A DNA stretch of 13,615 nt from JAPLMI01 sp043798375. GTDB lineage: Bacteria; Omnitrophota; Gorgyraeia; 2-01-FULL-45-10. How positions within the stretch are numbered: position 1 is the first letter of the stretch; the number at the start of each line of letters is the position of its first letter. The stretch covers positions 1-13,615 of the forward strand of contig JAZDOS010000050.1 of assembly GCA_043798375.1 (NCBI GenBank). The letters are read 5' to 3'. The notes under the pieces were generated by a model. The model had not been told where the DNA came from and made no database searches. It saw nothing but the letters and a program-made list of their open reading frames with translations. Shown here one piece after another: positions 7,454 through 13,485 of this stretch. The position numbers were made by a program, and so were the translations under genes.

Positions 7454-8419
7454 CTAAGGCTCTCTGAAAACACCGATCGACCTGAACTTATTATAACGCT
7501 CATCTATCAGCTTATCTTTAGGTATCGCCCCGAGCGACGCAAGGTCTTTCTTTATCGTCTTTTTAACGGCTTCGGCCGCTTCCTGCGGGTTCCTGTGCGC
7601 TCCGCCGAGCGGTTCTTTAATCACACCGTCGATTATGCGCATATCGAAGAGGTCTTTTGCCGTGAGCTTCAGGGCAGCCGCCGCGTCCGGAGATTTCGAA
7701 CGCTCTTTCCATAATATGGCGGCGCAGCCTTCCGGAGAGATTACCGAATAGTAGGCGTTCTCCAGGACGTAAACCCTGTCCCCGACGCCTATACCCAGGG
7801 CGCCTCCTGACCCGCCTTCCCCGATGACAAACACCAGGATTATCGTCTTAAGGCCTGCCATCTCTCTTAAATTATAGGCGATCGCCTCGGCCTGGCCCCG
7901 TTCCTCCGCGCCTATCCCGGGGTACGCCCCCGGCGTATCGACAAAGGCTACTATAGGAAGGCCGAACTTTTCGGCAAGCTTCATCACGCGCATCGCTTTC
8001 CTGTAACCTTCCGGATGGGCGCTGCCGAAATTCCTCTCCAGGTTCTCTTTCGTATCCTTGCCCTTCTGATGCCCGATCACCACGATATTCTCGCCGTCCA
8101 GTTTCGCGAGGCCGGCGACGAGCGACTTATCGTCGGCAAAATGCCTGTCGCCGTGAATCTCCATAAAATCCGTCAAAATCATTTCTATGTAATCCAGGGT
8201 ATAAGGCCTTTTGGGGTGGCGGGCGATCTGGACTCTCTGCCACGGGGTGAGGTTATCGTATATCTCTTTTTTAATATGGTCCAGTTTTACTTCGAGGCGG
8301 CGGATCTCGCCGGATATGTCTATATCCCTGTGGGCGGTGAAGCCTTTGAGCTCGTCTATCTTCTTCTCCAGCTCTATTATAGGCCTTTCGAATTCAAGCC
8401 CTGTCACGTGCGTGGCCAT
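7454..8419 (-). CDS. accA: acetyl-CoA carboxylase carboxyltransferase subunit alpha
   Basis: With AccD it transfers carboxyl from carboxybiotin-BCCP to acetyl-CoA, making malonyl-CoA for fatty-acid synthesis. The 321 residues match E. coli AccA (319). The N-terminus GLEFERPIIELEKKIDEL aligns with the usual LDFEQPIAELEAKID start. The core has LTPWQRVQIARHPKRP (58-72), EIHGDRHFADD (88-98), VDTPGAYPGIGAEERGQ (160-176), GEGGSGGALGIG (200-211) and SVISPEGCAAILW (225-237). The reading frame is open back to 8665, but that part overlaps the L,D-transpeptidase gene and is not AccA-like. ATG 8419 fits the family, with AGGAGG 11 nt upstream. accD is not in the window. Confidence 0.96.
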   Translation of the reverse strand: MATHVTGLEFERPIIELEKKIDELKGFTAHRDIDISGEIRRLEVKLDHIKKEIYDNLTPWQRVQIARHPKRPYTLDYIEMILTDFMEIHGDRHFADDKSLVAGLAKLDGENIVVIGHQKGKDTKENLERNFGSAHPEGYRKAMRVMKLAEKFGLPIVAFVDTPGAYPGIGAEERGQAEAIAYNLREMAGLKTIILVFVIGEGGSGGALGIGVGDRVYVLENAYYSVISPEGCAAILWKERSKSPDAAAALKLTAKDLFDMRIIDGVIKEPLGGAHRNPQEAAEAVKKTIKKDLASLGAIPKDKLIDERYNKFRSIGVFREP

Positions 8420-8439
8420 CTTCCGGTCCGCCTCCTGAA

Positions 8440-9285
8440 CTAATCCACTATTACGACTTCCGTCCCTACGGGGACTATGGAATAGAGTTCTTCGACATCC
8501 GAGTTCTTCATCCTGACGCAGCCCTCGGTAACGCTTTGGCCGATCGATTCGGGCTGTGTTGTCCCGTGTATTCCATAACTGGGTTTTGACAAGCCAAGCC
8601 ACCTTGAGCCGAGGACGTTCCTGGGGTCTTGCGAAGGGATCATTCCGCCGGAAGGAGGATACCACGGCGGATCGATTATTTTGCTGGTAATTGCGAAGGA
8701 CCCTACAGGCGTAGAGGAATTCTTGCCGGTGGATACCCTGTAGGTCTTAAATATCTCCTGGTCCGATTTGAGGGTCAATATATTCTGCGATTTGTCGATG
8801 ACTATGCTGAATTTCGCCTTGGAGATTTTTAGCAATTTGCCGATCCTGATATTGCTGTCTTTCAGATTATTCGCCCTGGAGATAAGTTCGGGCGTCGTGT
8901 TAAATTTCCTGGCGATCCCGGTAAGGTTGTCGCCCTTCTCGACCCGATACACGGTAGAATCGTTCGTCGTTATAGGCGAGAGCAATATCCTTATATGTAA
9001 ACTTTCCAGCGCTTCCTGGACTTTCGGCAGTTTATCGGATGATGGAAACTTCTCGATAAATCTCTGATAGGCCTCCCGGGCCTTCGTAAGGTTTCCTGAC
9101 TTCTCGGCCTTATCGGCAATCGCAAGGAAAGCGCCTTCGGTCTCGGCCGAGATCGCCTCGATGCCTTTCTTTTCCGATGAAGATATTTTATCGCCCGGCG
9201 GGGCCAACAGGGCCCTGGCTGCCAACAGAACTGCGAGCGCTATCGCGATTATTATCAAAGCCAAGGCTGCATTTTTAACTTTCAC
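8440..9285 (-). CDS. membrane-anchored L,D-transpeptidase with LysM domain
   Basis: A periplasmic enzyme expected to form 3-3 peptidoglycan cross-links or attach proteins to the wall; 281 residues. An N-terminal hydrophobic anchor (6-29) is followed by a helical TPR-like segment (about 45-100, GNLTKAREAYQRFIEKFPSS). A LysM domain (about 111-155, YRVEKGDNLTGIARKFNTTP) binds glycan. A YkuD catalytic domain (about 157-281) contains H240 in GIHGT and catalytic C256 in SVTEGCVRM; the usual SHGCIR motif is here TEGCVR, with Cys and Arg kept. The start is GTG (9285), with AGAAGG about 6 nt upstream; no ATG fits as well. accA follows after 20 bp. Substrate and donor specificity cannot be inferred. 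Confidence 0.92.
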   Translation of the reverse strand: MKVKNAALALIIIAIALAVLLAARALLAPPGDKISSSEKKGIEAISAETEGAFLAIADKAEKSGNLTKAREAYQRFIEKFPSSDKLPKVQEALESLHIRILLSPITTNDSTVYRVEKGDNLTGIARKFNTTPELISRANNLKDSNIRIGKLLKISKAKFSIVIDKSQNILTLKSDQEIFKTYRVSTGKNSSTPVGSFAITSKIIDPPWYPPSGGMIPSQDPRNVLGSRWLGLSKPSYGIHGTTQPESIGQSVTEGCVRMKNSDVEELYSIVPVGTEVVIVD

Positions 9286-9305
9286 CCCGCACCTTCTCCT
9301 TCTAT

Positions 9306-9333
9306 CCCCGTCCTTCTATAAGAAGGCGCGGGG
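9306..9333. other. imperfect hairpin between the DUF212 and L,D-transpeptidase genes
   Basis: CCCCG and CCTTCT (9306-9310, 9312-9317) pair with AGAAGG and CGGGG (9321-9326, 9329-9333) across a 3-nt ATA loop, with a small internal bulge. On the minus strand no T-run follows, so a terminator for the upstream gene is doubtful. The plus-strand side is followed by TTTATT, but no plus-strand gene exists here. Confidence 0.4.
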
Positions 9334-9352
9334 TTTATTAAAGGCCCCTCGT

Positions 9353-9799
9353 CTATTTGTAGAAAAGGAGCGATATGACAATTCCCAGGAACGCGCCGGC
9401 GAACACCTCCACAGGCGTGTGGCCCAGGAGCTCCTTGAGCTGTTTCTCGTCCAGTTTCTTCTTCCAGTATATATCGTCAAGCATCTTATTGAGTACTCTC
9501 GCCTGCTTGCCCGCGGAGTGCCTTACACCCTGCGCGTCAAACATCACTATGAGGGTGAACGTGAGCGCCACGGCGAACATGGCGGAATCGAATCCGTACG
9601 TCACGCCGACCGAAGTCGACAGGGCCGACATTCCGGCCACATGGGAGCTGGGCATACCGCCGGTACCGGTAAACCATCTGAAATTGAACCGCTTCTCCCT
9701 CCATACGCCGAGCGCGACCTTGATGGACTGCGCTATTATCCAGGCCGCCGCGGATGTCCAGAATATGTAGTTCTTGCCGAATTCGGCAAAATAGTTCAC
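9353..9799 (-). CDS. DUF212 (YuiD-like) divergent PAP2-family membrane protein
   Basis: A 148-residue integral membrane protein of the family typified by B. subtilis YuiD, related to PAP2 acid phosphatases; its function is not established. Visible family motifs are AAAWIIAQSIKV (17-28), TGTGGMPSSHVAGMSAL (44-60, containing the PAP2-like PSSH), MFDAQGVRHSAGKQARVLNK (86-105) and LKELLGHTPVEVFAG (121-135). The last segment (133-147) is hydrophobic. GTG 9799, with AGGAGG 9 nt upstream, gives the family's normal N-terminus. An in-frame ATG at 9853, with AGAAGG 5 nt upstream, would add an 18-residue unrelated leader and cannot be excluded. A strong promoter lies upstream at 9884-9912. The L,D-transpeptidase gene follows after 67 bp. 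Confidence 0.85.
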   Translation of the reverse strand: MNYFAEFGKNYIFWTSAAAWIIAQSIKVALGVWREKRFNFRWFTGTGGMPSSHVAGMSALSTSVGVTYGFDSAMFAVALTFTLIVMFDAQGVRHSAGKQARVLNKMLDDIYWKKKLDEKQLKELLGHTPVEVFAGAFLGIVISLLFYK

Positions 9800-9849
9800 C
9801 CCGTTAGACCTCCTCCCCGCCAGACATATATAAATAGGTCTAACGGGGT
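9798..9849 (-). promoter_or_regulatory. 14-bp stem sequestering the GTG start and Shine-Dalgarno of the DUF212 gene
   Basis: The arms 9798-9811 and 9836-9849 are perfect reverse complements (ACCCCGTTAGACCT and its complement) around a 24-nt spacer. In the minus-strand mRNA the 3' arm covers the second half of AGGAGG and the first two bases of the GTG start, so folding would hide the start. Ribosomes starting at the upstream in-frame ATG (9853) would open the stem. The structure is seen directly; control of translation is inferred. It may instead be a dispersed palindromic repeat that happens to lie here. Confidence 0.6.
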
Positions 9850-9883
9850 TCATCTATACCTTCTCTTATATATAGAGGTAATT

Positions 9884-9912
9884 ATTATAATATATTATTA
9901 TGAATATTTCAA
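9884..9912 (-). promoter_or_regulatory. sigma-70 type promoter for the DUF212 gene and downstream operon
   Basis: The minus strand carries TTGAAA (9912-9907), a 17-bp AT-rich spacer, then TATAAT (9889-9884), a near-consensus housekeeping promoter. Transcription would begin near 9877, about 24 nt before the ATG at 9853 and about 78 nt before the GTG at 9799. It lies in the 107-bp AT-rich gap after folE, the best promoter I can see in the window. Confidence 0.72.
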
Positions 9913-9932
9913 CTAAAATTAGGCATAAGCAC

Positions 9933-9947
9933 CTAACCTGGTTAGAT
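9933..9947. repeat. palindromic 15-bp motif downstream of folE (copy 1)
   Basis: CTAACCTGGTTAGAT, with the core palindrome CTAACC T GGTTAG, lies 13 bp past the folE stop codon. The identical 15 bp recur at 10533-10547, upstream of folE. On the minus strand a second short stem, TTAGG/CCTAA followed by TTTT, overlaps it, so it could contribute to a weak folE terminator just before the next promoter. Confidence 0.7.
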
Positions 9948-9960
9948 ATAAGAGGGGGTT

Positions 9961-10518
9961 TTAACCGCGGATCAATGAGAGCGCCTCGGCGCGTGTCTTC
10001 TCGTTCCGCCTGAAAACGCCGCGCACGGCGCTTGTTACGGTAAGAACACCCGGCTTCTTCACTCCGCGCATCGATAGGCAAAGATGTTCCGCTTCTATGA
10101 CTACAAGAACGCCTTTTGGTTTTAGTTTCTTCATTATTATTTCGGCAACATCTGTTGTCAACCTCTCCTGCACCTGAAGTCTTTTGGCCAGGACATCTAC
10201 AACTCGTACAATCTTGCTTAAACCCGTCACTCTGTTGTTGCTCGGAATATACGCGACATGGGCTTTTCCTATAAATGGGAGCATATGGTGCTCACAGATC
10301 GAATAAAGGGGAATGCCTTTCAACAGTATTATCTCGTCGTGTTCTTTTTCGAATACGACCTCAAGTTCCTTCGCCGGATTCGTCTTTATACCGCTCAATA
10401 TCTCCTCATACATTTCGGCGACTCTTTTCGGCGTATCTTTTATATCGCTGCGGCGCGGGTCCTCGCCGACCGCCGTCAATATTTCTCTTACGGCTTTTTC
10501 AATTCGTTTCTTATCCAT
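9961..10518 (-). CDS. folE: GTP cyclohydrolase I (type I)
   Basis: Converts GTP to 7,8-dihydroneopterin triphosphate plus formate, the first step of tetrahydrofolate (and pterin) synthesis; cytoplasmic homodecamer. The 185 residues match the bacterial family. Zinc ligands are visible: C75 and H78 in SICEHHMLPFIGKAHVAYIP, and C147 in EAEHLCLSMRGVKKPG. Also present are the GLSKIVRVVDVLAKRLQVQERLT block (99-121) and the TPKRVAEMYEEIL segment near the N-terminus. The ATG at 10518 has GAGGAGG 4 nt upstream; a closer ATG, 4 bp before it, is out of frame. It lies 49 bp downstream of mnmE, with a hairpin between them. The next folate gene, folC, is two genes upstream. Confidence 0.97.
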   Translation of the reverse strand: MDKKRIEKAVREILTAVGEDPRRSDIKDTPKRVAEMYEEILSGIKTNPAKELEVVFEKEHDEIILLKGIPLYSICEHHMLPFIGKAHVAYIPSNNRVTGLSKIVRVVDVLAKRLQVQERLTTDVAEIIMKKLKPKGVLVVIEAEHLCLSMRGVKKPGVLTVTSAVRGVFRRNEKTRAEALSLIRG

Positions 10519-10530
10519 CCATCCTCCTCA

Positions 10531-10561
10531 TTCTAACCTGGTTAGATTTGTCAGGTTAGAA
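10531..10561. repeat. palindromic motif and hairpin upstream of folE (copy 2)
   Basis: TCTAACC T GGTTAGA (10532-10546) is a perfect 7+1+7 palindrome, and it contains the same 15-bp motif found at 9933-9947. A third half-site lets a larger stem form: TTCTAACCTG (10531-10540) pairs perfectly with 10552-10561 across 11 nt. The two folds are mutually exclusive. The element fills most of the mnmE-folE gap and ends just before the folE Shine-Dalgarno. There is no T-run, so termination is unlikely; an operator, RNA switch or dispersed repeat are all possible. Confidence 0.75.
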
Positions 10562-10567
10562 GCATGC

Positions 10568-12034
10568 TTATTTACCTATACAGAACCGCTCGAATATCCG
10601 ATCCAAAACATCTTCGGAAACCGACTTTCCTGTGACAAGCCCGAGTTCGAATATCGCTTCCTTCAGGTCTATCGCCGTAAGCTCGGGCGGCAATTCTTTA
10701 TCGAGCCCTCTTTTAACTGATAGCATACAACTATACGCTTTGTCAAGGGCGTCTCTCTGCCTTGCGTTACTCACTATCGCGCTCTCGGCCTGGTTGAAGC
10801 GTCCTTCAAAAACGGTATCGGCGATCATATCCTCCAGCTCTTTTATGTTCATCTTTTTCTCGACCGATATTTCAATGATTTTCTCTTTTTCGAATAACCT
10901 CCGGATTTTTTCCTTATCCGTCTTTCTCCTTCGGGCAAGGTCGATTTTATTTATTACGACTATCTTCTTTTTGCCTTTTACCAATTTTATTATGTCGAGG
11001 TCCGGCTTATCTATTTTAACGGATGCGTCGAGCATCAATAGGGCGATATCGGCCATCTCAAGATAACGCTTACTTTTTTTCACGCCCTTTTTCCCAAGGG
11101 CGTCTTTCGTCTTCGATATTCCGGCCGTGTCAACGATCCTTATGGGGATACCCCTTAAATTTATCATCTCCTCGACCGCGTCCCTGGTCGTGCCGGGCAC
11201 GGGCGAGACGATGACCCTGTCGCGTTTCAACAACAGGTTCATGAGGCTCGATTTTCCGACGTTGGGTTTCCCGCAAATAATCGCCAGGACACCCTCTTTA
11301 AATACGATGCCCTCTTCATAACTATCGGCCAGCCTTTTGATCCTGCCGATGATGCCTTCGGTTTTTTCGATAAGGGCCTTCTTCTCGCCCAGCTCAAGGC
11401 CTTCTTCGGGAAAATCTATCCCCGCCTCTATGTGCGAGGCAATGTCGATCGCGTCCTGTCTTATCGAGTCTACGCCTCTTGAGAGCTCGCCCTCAAGCTG
11501 GTTCATCGCGACTTTGAGCGAGGCCCCGGTCTTCGCCCTTATGACATCGGCTACGGCCTCGGCCTGCGCGAGGTCGAGCCTGCCGTTCAGGAACGCCCTT
11601 TTGGTAAATTCGCCCGGCTCGGCGAGCCTCGCGCCGCGTTTCAGCGCCAGATCCAGGACTTTTTTTACAGCCTGTATCCCTCCGTGGCAGTTGATCTCGA
11701 CGATATCTTCTTTTGTGTAGCTCTTCGGCGCTTTCATTACGGTCAGTATAACTTCGTCGATGGTTTCTGTTTTCGGTTTTCGGTGTTCGGTTTTCGGTCG
11801 GTATCTTCTTTTTCCTGATAACCGAGAACCGACAACCGACGACCTATTAATGATATGCCCGTAATGAACCGTGTAAGTCCTGAACGTCGACACAGTTTTT
11901 CCGTCGCGCGACACAAATATATCATTCGCTATCTTTAAGGATCGCGGCCCGCTCATGCGGACAATGCCTATGCCGCCCTCCCCCACAGGCGTCGAGATCG
12001 CGACGATCGTATCTTCCGGATTATTTATGCTCAT
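10568..12034 (-). CDS. mnmE: tRNA-modification GTPase MnmE (TrmE) with inserted repeat
   Basis: With MnmG it installs the (carboxymethyl)aminomethyl group at U34 of tRNA wobble positions, using a methylene-tetrahydrofolate cofactor bound by its N-terminal domain. The 488 residues exceed the usual length of about 455. The start of the family is clear: DTIVAISTPVGEGGIGIVRMSG (8-29). The G domain has GKPNVGKSS (255-263), GTTRDAVEE (281-289), DTAGI (302-306) and NKID (362-365). The C-terminus has the catalytic FCIGK. The ATG at 12034 overlaps the folC stop as ATGA. Residues about 63-91 (arginine- and lysine-rich) are not family sequence: they are encoded by the inverted heptamer element at 11764-11844, between YTVHYGHIIN and the conserved TIDEVILTVMKAPKSYT. 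The frame stays open, so the enzyme may still work. Confidence 0.95.
   Translation of the reverse strand: MSINNPEDTIVAISTPVGEGGIGIVRMSGPRSLKIANDIFVSRDGKTVSTFRTYTVHYGHIINRSSVVGSRLSGKRRYRPKTEHRKPKTETIDEVILTVMKAPKSYTKEDIVEINCHGGIQAVKKVLDLALKRGARLAEPGEFTKRAFLNGRLDLAQAEAVADVIRAKTGASLKVAMNQLEGELSRGVDSIRQDAIDIASHIEAGIDFPEEGLELGEKKALIEKTEGIIGRIKRLADSYEEGIVFKEGVLAIICGKPNVGKSSLMNLLLKRDRVIVSPVPGTTRDAVEEMINLRGIPIRIVDTAGISKTKDALGKKGVKKSKRYLEMADIALLMLDASVKIDKPDLDIIKLVKGKKKIVVINKIDLARRRKTDKEKIRRLFEKEKIIEISVEKKMNIKELEDMIADTVFEGRFNQAESAIVSNARQRDALDKAYSCMLSVKRGLDKELPPELTAIDLKEAIFELGLVTGKSVSEDVLDRIFERFCIGK
11764..11844. repeat. inverted heptamer-repeat element inside mnmE
   Basis: On the plus strand, five tandem 7-mers of the form TTTCGGT (11764-11798, one variant TTTCTGT, one GTTCGGT) are followed by CGGT and a spacer of about 16-20 bp. 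Three 7-mers of the inverse form NAACCGA (11819-11839) and a CGACC remnant follow. The two arms are thus inverted arrays of the same degenerate heptamer. The element is fully inside the mnmE reading frame and is translated as about 28 residues. The same 5-versus-3 heptamer layout, with another heptamer, occurs at 13378-13480. Confidence 0.8.
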
Positions 12035-13371
12035 AGCTTGGCCATCAATATCGTTCTTGCCTCGCCGACAAGAAATAAGGACCCTGTTATCAGGATAAGG
12101 TCGTCGGGCTTCGCTATCTCTTTCGCCTTGATTATCGCTTCTTCCGCGCCGGTTGTTAGAAATATTCCCTTCTCTCCTTCCGCCTGCCATGCCTTCCCCG
12201 CGCCTTCTTTTATCCTCTCCAAAATCCGGCCGGGTTCGAGAGCCCTTTCGGCGACTTTCGATTTCGTCAAGACTACGGAATCGCCTATCGGCAGAAGCTC
12301 GTCCAGGATCCCGTTTACATCCTTATCCTTAGACACGCCCAGGACAAGAATTAATTTTTTATAGCTGAATATCCTCTTTATAGATTTGGCAAGCACGTTT
12401 GCGCTCGCCCTATTGTGCGCGCCGTCCAGCACGACGAAAGGCTGCCGGCCGACTATCTCGAGCCGGCCCGGCCACCTGGCAGTCTCAATTCCTTTTCTTA
12501 TCGCATCCGCCGGAATAGTTATACCGGAAAAGCGCAAAGCCTCCACTGCTCCAATCGCCGTCGCGGCATTCACAACCTGATGCGAACCCAGAAGCCGGGT
12601 CAAAAGCCTTGGATATTCCCCGAATATACCGCGGACGCTAAACTCCTCTACTTCGTCGTGCGTATCAAGTTCCTCAAACAATATCTCCTTTCCCACGCAT
12701 ATGAGTTTCGCATCCCTTTCACGGCAAATATTCTCGATCACGCCAAGCGCCTCGGCGCTTTGCGGCGCCGAAACGCAGACACCGCTGTCTTTTATTATTC
12801 CGCCCTTCTCGGCCGCGATACAGGCCAGTGCGGAACCGAGCTTATCGGTATGTTCATAGCTTATAGGAGTGATCACCGAGACGAGGGGCCGGATGATATT
12901 CGTTGCGTCAAGCCTTCCTCCGAGCCCCGTCTCGTAAACAGCAAAATCGACGTTCGATTCCTTGAAATACATATAGGCGAGCGCCGTATAGACTTCAAAG
13001 AAAGACGGCGGGCCATTCTCGGAATCGGCAAGGGCCGTTTTTATCCGTTCCAGAAGCCTCGCGATATCGTCTTCGCTTATCAGCGAATCGTTTATCCTTA
13101 TCCTCTCCCTGAATGATACGAGGTGCGGCGAAGTGTAAAGGCCCGTCCTGAAACCGGCTTCTTTCAGTATGGAATGAAGTATCGCGGCGGTCGACCCCTT
13201 GCCCTTGGATCCGGCTATGTGTATCGATTTTATCCCTTCTTGAGGGTCGCCGAGGCTCGAGGCAAGGGCCTTTATCCGGTCGAGCGTGAGTGATTTCCTG
13301 TAGTCGTAGTCCGATTTTTTTTCGTAGTTGATGAACGAGTCGAGATATTGCAGGGCTTCTTTGTAGGCCAT
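12031..13371 (-). CDS. folC: bifunctional folylpolyglutamate synthase/dihydrofolate synthase
   Basis: Adds glutamate to dihydropteroate and to tetrahydrofolates, a Mur-ligase-family ATP-dependent reaction in the cytoplasm. The 446 residues match the family. The ATP-binding loop HIAGSKGKGSTA (51-62) is followed by the TSPHL motif (80-84), VYETGLGGRLDATN (145-158) and SYEHTDKLG (171-179). The C-terminal domain begins near VVLDGAHNRASANV (313-326). The ATG at 13371 fits the usual N-terminus (YKEALQYLDSFINYEKKS), although only AGGA close to the ATG serves as Shine-Dalgarno. Its stop overlaps the mnmE start by 4 bp. Upstream lies a 114-bp AT-rich gap occupied by a heptamer element, then purH. Confidence 0.96.
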   Translation of the reverse strand: MAYKEALQYLDSFINYEKKSDYDYRKSLTLDRIKALASSLGDPQEGIKSIHIAGSKGKGSTAAILHSILKEAGFRTGLYTSPHLVSFRERIRINDSLISEDDIARLLERIKTALADSENGPPSFFEVYTALAYMYFKESNVDFAVYETGLGGRLDATNIIRPLVSVITPISYEHTDKLGSALACIAAEKGGIIKDSGVCVSAPQSAEALGVIENICRERDAKLICVGKEILFEELDTHDEVEEFSVRGIFGEYPRLLTRLLGSHQVVNAATAIGAVEALRFSGITIPADAIRKGIETARWPGRLEIVGRQPFVVLDGAHNRASANVLAKSIKRIFSYKKLILVLGVSKDKDVNGILDELLPIGDSVVLTKSKVAERALEPGRILERIKEGAGKAWQAEGEKGIFLTTGAEEAIIKAKEIAKPDDLILITGSLFLVGEARTILMAKL

Positions 13372-13377
13372 AATCCT

Positions 13378-13480
13378 ATAATTCGTAATCGGTAATGCAC
13401 AAAAAGTAACTAAAAAAATTTCGATTCCCGTAAACTTTTGTTTTAAAATTACGCATTACGTTTTACGAATTACTAATTAC
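13378..13480. repeat. inverted heptamer-repeat element between purH and folC
   Basis: On the plus strand, three 7-mers of the form GTAATNN (13378-13398, the first ATAATTC) face five 7-mers of the inverse form NNNTTAC (13446-13480) across 47 bp of AT-rich sequence. Within them, 13379-13398 and 13453-13472 are reverse complements at 17 of 20 positions. The element covers nearly the whole gap, so any folC promoter must lie within it. I see no convincing -10/-35 pair there and no clean purH terminator. Confidence 0.75.
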
Positions 13481-13485
13481 TATTT

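Noticed and set aside
8420..8665. Upstream extension of accA by 82 codons
   Set aside because: It overlaps the end of the L,D-transpeptidase gene, is not AccA-like, and the ATG at 8419 gives the normal family N-terminus and length.
9161..9916. Plus-strand open frame of 251 codons across the L,D-transpeptidase and DUF212 genes
   Set aside because: It spans two well-supported minus-strand genes and their gap and has no motif or ribosome binding site of its own.
11764..11844. CRISPR array inside mnmE
   Set aside because: The units are 7 bp, directly abutting and in inverted arms, with no unique spacers; there are no cas genes.
11743..11925. Small minus-strand frame of 60 codons over the mnmE insert
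   Set aside because: It lies in another frame of mnmE, shows no recognisable motif, and the main mnmE frame stays open through the insert.
12035..12190. Upstream extension of mnmE by 52 codons
   Set aside because: It overlaps the folC end, is Arg/Gly-rich with no MnmE similarity, and the ATG overlapping the folC stop gives the normal N-terminus.
12415..13116. Plus-strand open frame of 233 codons within folC
   Set aside because: Antisense to an unmistakable FolC; no family features.
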